From positions 1 to 64,000 of the forward strand of contig NZ_JARZHG010000033.1 in assembly GCF_029946505.1 (NCBI RefSeq): a stretch of DNA of 64,000 nucleotides, in the 5' to 3' direction. The number at the start of each line of letters is the position of its first letter. Positions within the stretch are counted from its first letter, which is position 1. The notes beneath the pieces are model-generated. The model was not told where the DNA came from. It saw only the letters and a list, made by a program, of their open reading frames with translations, and ran no database searches. Source of the stretch: Polyangium sp. y55x31 (lineage in GTDB: Bacteria; Myxococcota_A; Polyangia; Polyangiales; Polyangiaceae). The position numbers were made by a program, and so were the translations under genes. Below, one piece after another: positions 62,424 to 64,000 of the stretch.

Positions 62424-63686
62424 TCAGGGCGCGGGCGGCCGCGCGGAGCGTTCGACGGCGGCGAGCTCGATGGCTCGCAAGAGCTCCACGCTTCGTGTAT
62501 CGCCTGGTGTGGCGTCGACGAGCTTGCGGGCGTGGTGCTTTGCTTCCTCGAGGATGCCGAAGCGCATCGTCAGGAGGGCGAGGTTCCGGCGCGCGGCTGT
62601 GAGGTTTGGATCGGCGCGTAGTGCGGCGAGGTATCGCTCGCGGGCGCGGTTGTAGTCGTTTTTCTTGTCCGCGATGATCCCTAGATCGAAGAGCGCTTCT
62701 GCGTCGTTCGGGGCTTCTTTGGGGATTGGCGCGAGGACCTTTTCTGCGCCTTCGAGGTCGTTCTCGCGGATGAGCAGCGCGCCGAGCAGCACCGCTGCGT
62801 CACGACCGACGCCGCGATCGTGTGCCCGCCGGGCGGAGGCGACTGCTTCTGATGGTAGGCCTTGCTGATCGAGCGCCAGTGCGAGTGCGTAGTCGACGAG
62901 CGGCTCGCTCCCGTCCACGAGCGCCGCGCGTGCGACTTCCTCGGCTCGTTTCCCCTCGCCGTTCGATGCGAGTGCGGCGGCGAGCGCGGCTTGCGCGAGT
63001 GCATCGGCCGGGCATGTGCCCACTGCGGCCTGCGCGGCGTCGAGCGCGCGGGGGGTGTCTCGCAGGTGCAGCATGACGAACACGCGGCGCGAGGCGCAGG
63101 CGCAGCTCGTGGGCTTCAGCGTGAGACATCGATCGACGACGGCGAGCGCGGCGGCGTGATCCCGTGCGCGCGCGTGGGGCTCGGTGATCATGTCGAGGGC
63201 GCGCCGTGCGTCGCCGTCGCGGAGCACGGTCTGCCACCACATTTGCGGCGTCGAGAAGAGCCACTCGGCCGAAGCGCCGAAAAGGACGACGCCGAGCGCC
63301 ACGACGGCGGACGCGACGAGGCGCTCGTTCTTGCGCGGAGCCACGAGGGCGGCGCACGCGGCGAGGCCCGTCCACAAGGGCACGGCCACGAAAAGCACGC
63401 CGCGGCCGAGCGGCGCGCGGGGACCGCGGAAGTACGCGCCGACGACGAGGGACACGACGACCGAGAGGACGAGCGCGCCGGCCGCGATTCTGGCTTCGGG
63501 CGAGCGGACGCGGGCGGCGAGGCGGAGCGCGCCGAAGACCACGGTGGCGAGCACGACGGCCGCGACGAGCGCGCTTGCGATCGAGCTGGGCGCGGGCTCG
63601 GGTGCGAAGAGTGGCGGCGCGATCGCCAGGGCGAACGCGTGCGCCGCGCGCGTGATCGTTTCTACGAGGATCGAAAGGATGGACAC
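62424..63686 (-). CDS. TPR-containing membrane protein
   Basis: 420 residues from a GTG at 63686 (MSILSILVETI). The first 150 residues contain four hydrophobic helices, e.g. SALVAAVVLATVVFGALRLA and LFVAVPLWTGLAACAALVA. The remaining 270 residues are TPR-like helices ending in NDYNRARERYLAALRADP and LEEAKHHARKLVDATPGD. Tetratricopeptide domains normally mediate protein contacts, so an assembly or scaffolding role at the inner membrane is the likely one. It is 22 bp behind the truncated secreted-protein gene on the same strand, so probably co-transcribed with it. Confidence 0.82.
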   Translation of the reverse strand: MSILSILVETITRAAHAFALAIAPPLFAPEPAPSSIASALVAAVVLATVVFGALRLAARVRSPEARIAAGALVLSVVVSLVVGAYFRGPRAPLGRGVLFVAVPLWTGLAACAALVAPRKNERLVASAVVALGVVLFGASAEWLFSTPQMWWQTVLRDGDARRALDMITEPHARARDHAAALAVVDRCLTLKPTSCACASRRVFVMLHLRDTPRALDAAQAAVGTCPADALAQAALAAALASNGEGKRAEEVARAALVDGSEPLVDYALALALDQQGLPSEAVASARRAHDRGVGRDAAVLLGALLIRENDLEGAEKVLAPIPKEAPNDAEALFDLGIIADKKNDYNRARERYLAALRADPNLTAARRNLALLTMRFGILEEAKHHARKLVDATPGDTRSVELLRAIELAAVERSARPPAP

Positions 63687-63708
63687 GACGAACGAGGGCG
63701 CCCGTCGT

Positions 63709-64000
63709 TCAGTTGGTCACCATGACCCAGCCGTTGATCGCGTCGTTCGAGTTCAGCGCGGTGGCCGACACGTTTCGCACGCAGAACCCGACGTTGTACG
63801 TCCCTGCCGCGAGGCCCGACACCGTGCCCGCTGCGGCATAGGGCGCGCGCGCCGAGATGCTCGCGGCGGAGGTGTACGAGGCTGGGTAGAATGTGACGAG
63901 CGGGCCTGCGCCGGACTGGTAACAGAGGCCAAAACCCACCGACGTGGCCGAGCCCGAGCTCGTCCCGAGGATGGCCACCGCCGATCCCGTGATCCGCTGC
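63709..64000 (-). CDS. Secreted protein C-terminal fragment, cut by window edge
   Basis: About 96 C-terminal residues are visible and the gene continues beyond position 64000. The fragment is rich in Ser, Gly, Ala and Tyr with two cysteines (GLCYQSGAGPLVTFYPASYT... GFCVRNVSA) and ends in INGWVMVTN. A beta-rich surface or fibre-type domain is suggested; no family is assigned. An internal GTG at 63978 would not be the true start. Confidence 0.6.
   Translation of the reverse strand, partial: QRITGSAVAILGTSSGSATSVGFGLCYQSGAGPLVTFYPASYTSAASISARAPYAAAGTVSGLAAGTYNVGFCVRNVSATALNSNDAINGWVMVTN

Overview
This window is about 64 kb of very GC-rich DNA with strong G/C third-position bias. It carries many Gly- or Cys-rich secreted lipoproteins, Hanks-type kinases and fused multi-domain kinases. 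This pattern points to a large-genome myxobacterium of the Polyangiales (Sorangium/Polyangium type). The assignment rests on gene content and composition only. No rRNA, tRNA, CRISPR array, transposase or prophage was recognised, and only the two terminal genes are cut by the window ends.

Layout. 1-5.2 kb: truncated Gly/Cys-rich lipoprotein, alpha/beta hydrolase, VWA protein, penicillin-binding/beta-lactamase-type lipoprotein. 5.2-10.2 kb: giant Ser/Thr kinase-AAA-GAF-STAS protein. 10.3-14.9 kb: Cys-rich lipoprotein, DODA-type extradiol dioxygenase, two unrecognised small genes, hotdog thioesterase. 15-17.3 kb: amino-acid-type ABC transporter with binding protein and permease fused. 17.4-22.9 kb: second giant kinase, with the same front end as the first but a histidine-kinase output. 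23-30.1 kb: tight four-gene run (FAD/NAD oxidoreductase, Pro-rich protein, polyprenyl synthase, tandem acetoacetate-decarboxylase-like protein) that looks like an isoprenoid or lipid pathway. 30.1-33.9 kb: SDR, epimerase-like protein, LamB/YcsF protein with a 21-bp repeat array behind it, hypothetical. 34-40.5 kb: six-gene minus-strand operon built around a MoxR ATPase and a VWA/HExxH protein. 40.7-46.8 kb: multicopper oxidase, zinc-ribbon membrane protein, secreted lipoprotein, Uma2 nuclease, CusF-like copper protein, two-domain glyoxalase. 47-50 kb: two genes, one an SMC-like ATPase, bracketed by two direct copies of a structured repeat. 50.3-57.5 kb: secreted lipoproteins, a TPR protein and a transmembrane Ser/Thr kinase overlapping a large Cys-rich secreted protein. 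57.6-64 kb: second multicopper oxidase followed by another 21-bp array, hypothetical, arrestin-fold protein, third copy of the structured repeat, TPR membrane protein, truncated secreted protein.

The most unusual feature is a composite repeat of about 250-310 bp at three intergenic sites. Each half carries up to four hairpins, and the halves are mirror images around an inverted core motif. Stem sequences differ between copies while pairing is kept, so the structure itself appears to be selected. Two copies in the same orientation bracket the SMC-like ATPase pair. Other points of interest are two independent 21-bp arrays of exactly 11 units placed just behind stop codons, the tandem ADC-like/polyprenyl synthase cluster, two giant kinases with swapped output domains, and the MoxR-VWA operon.
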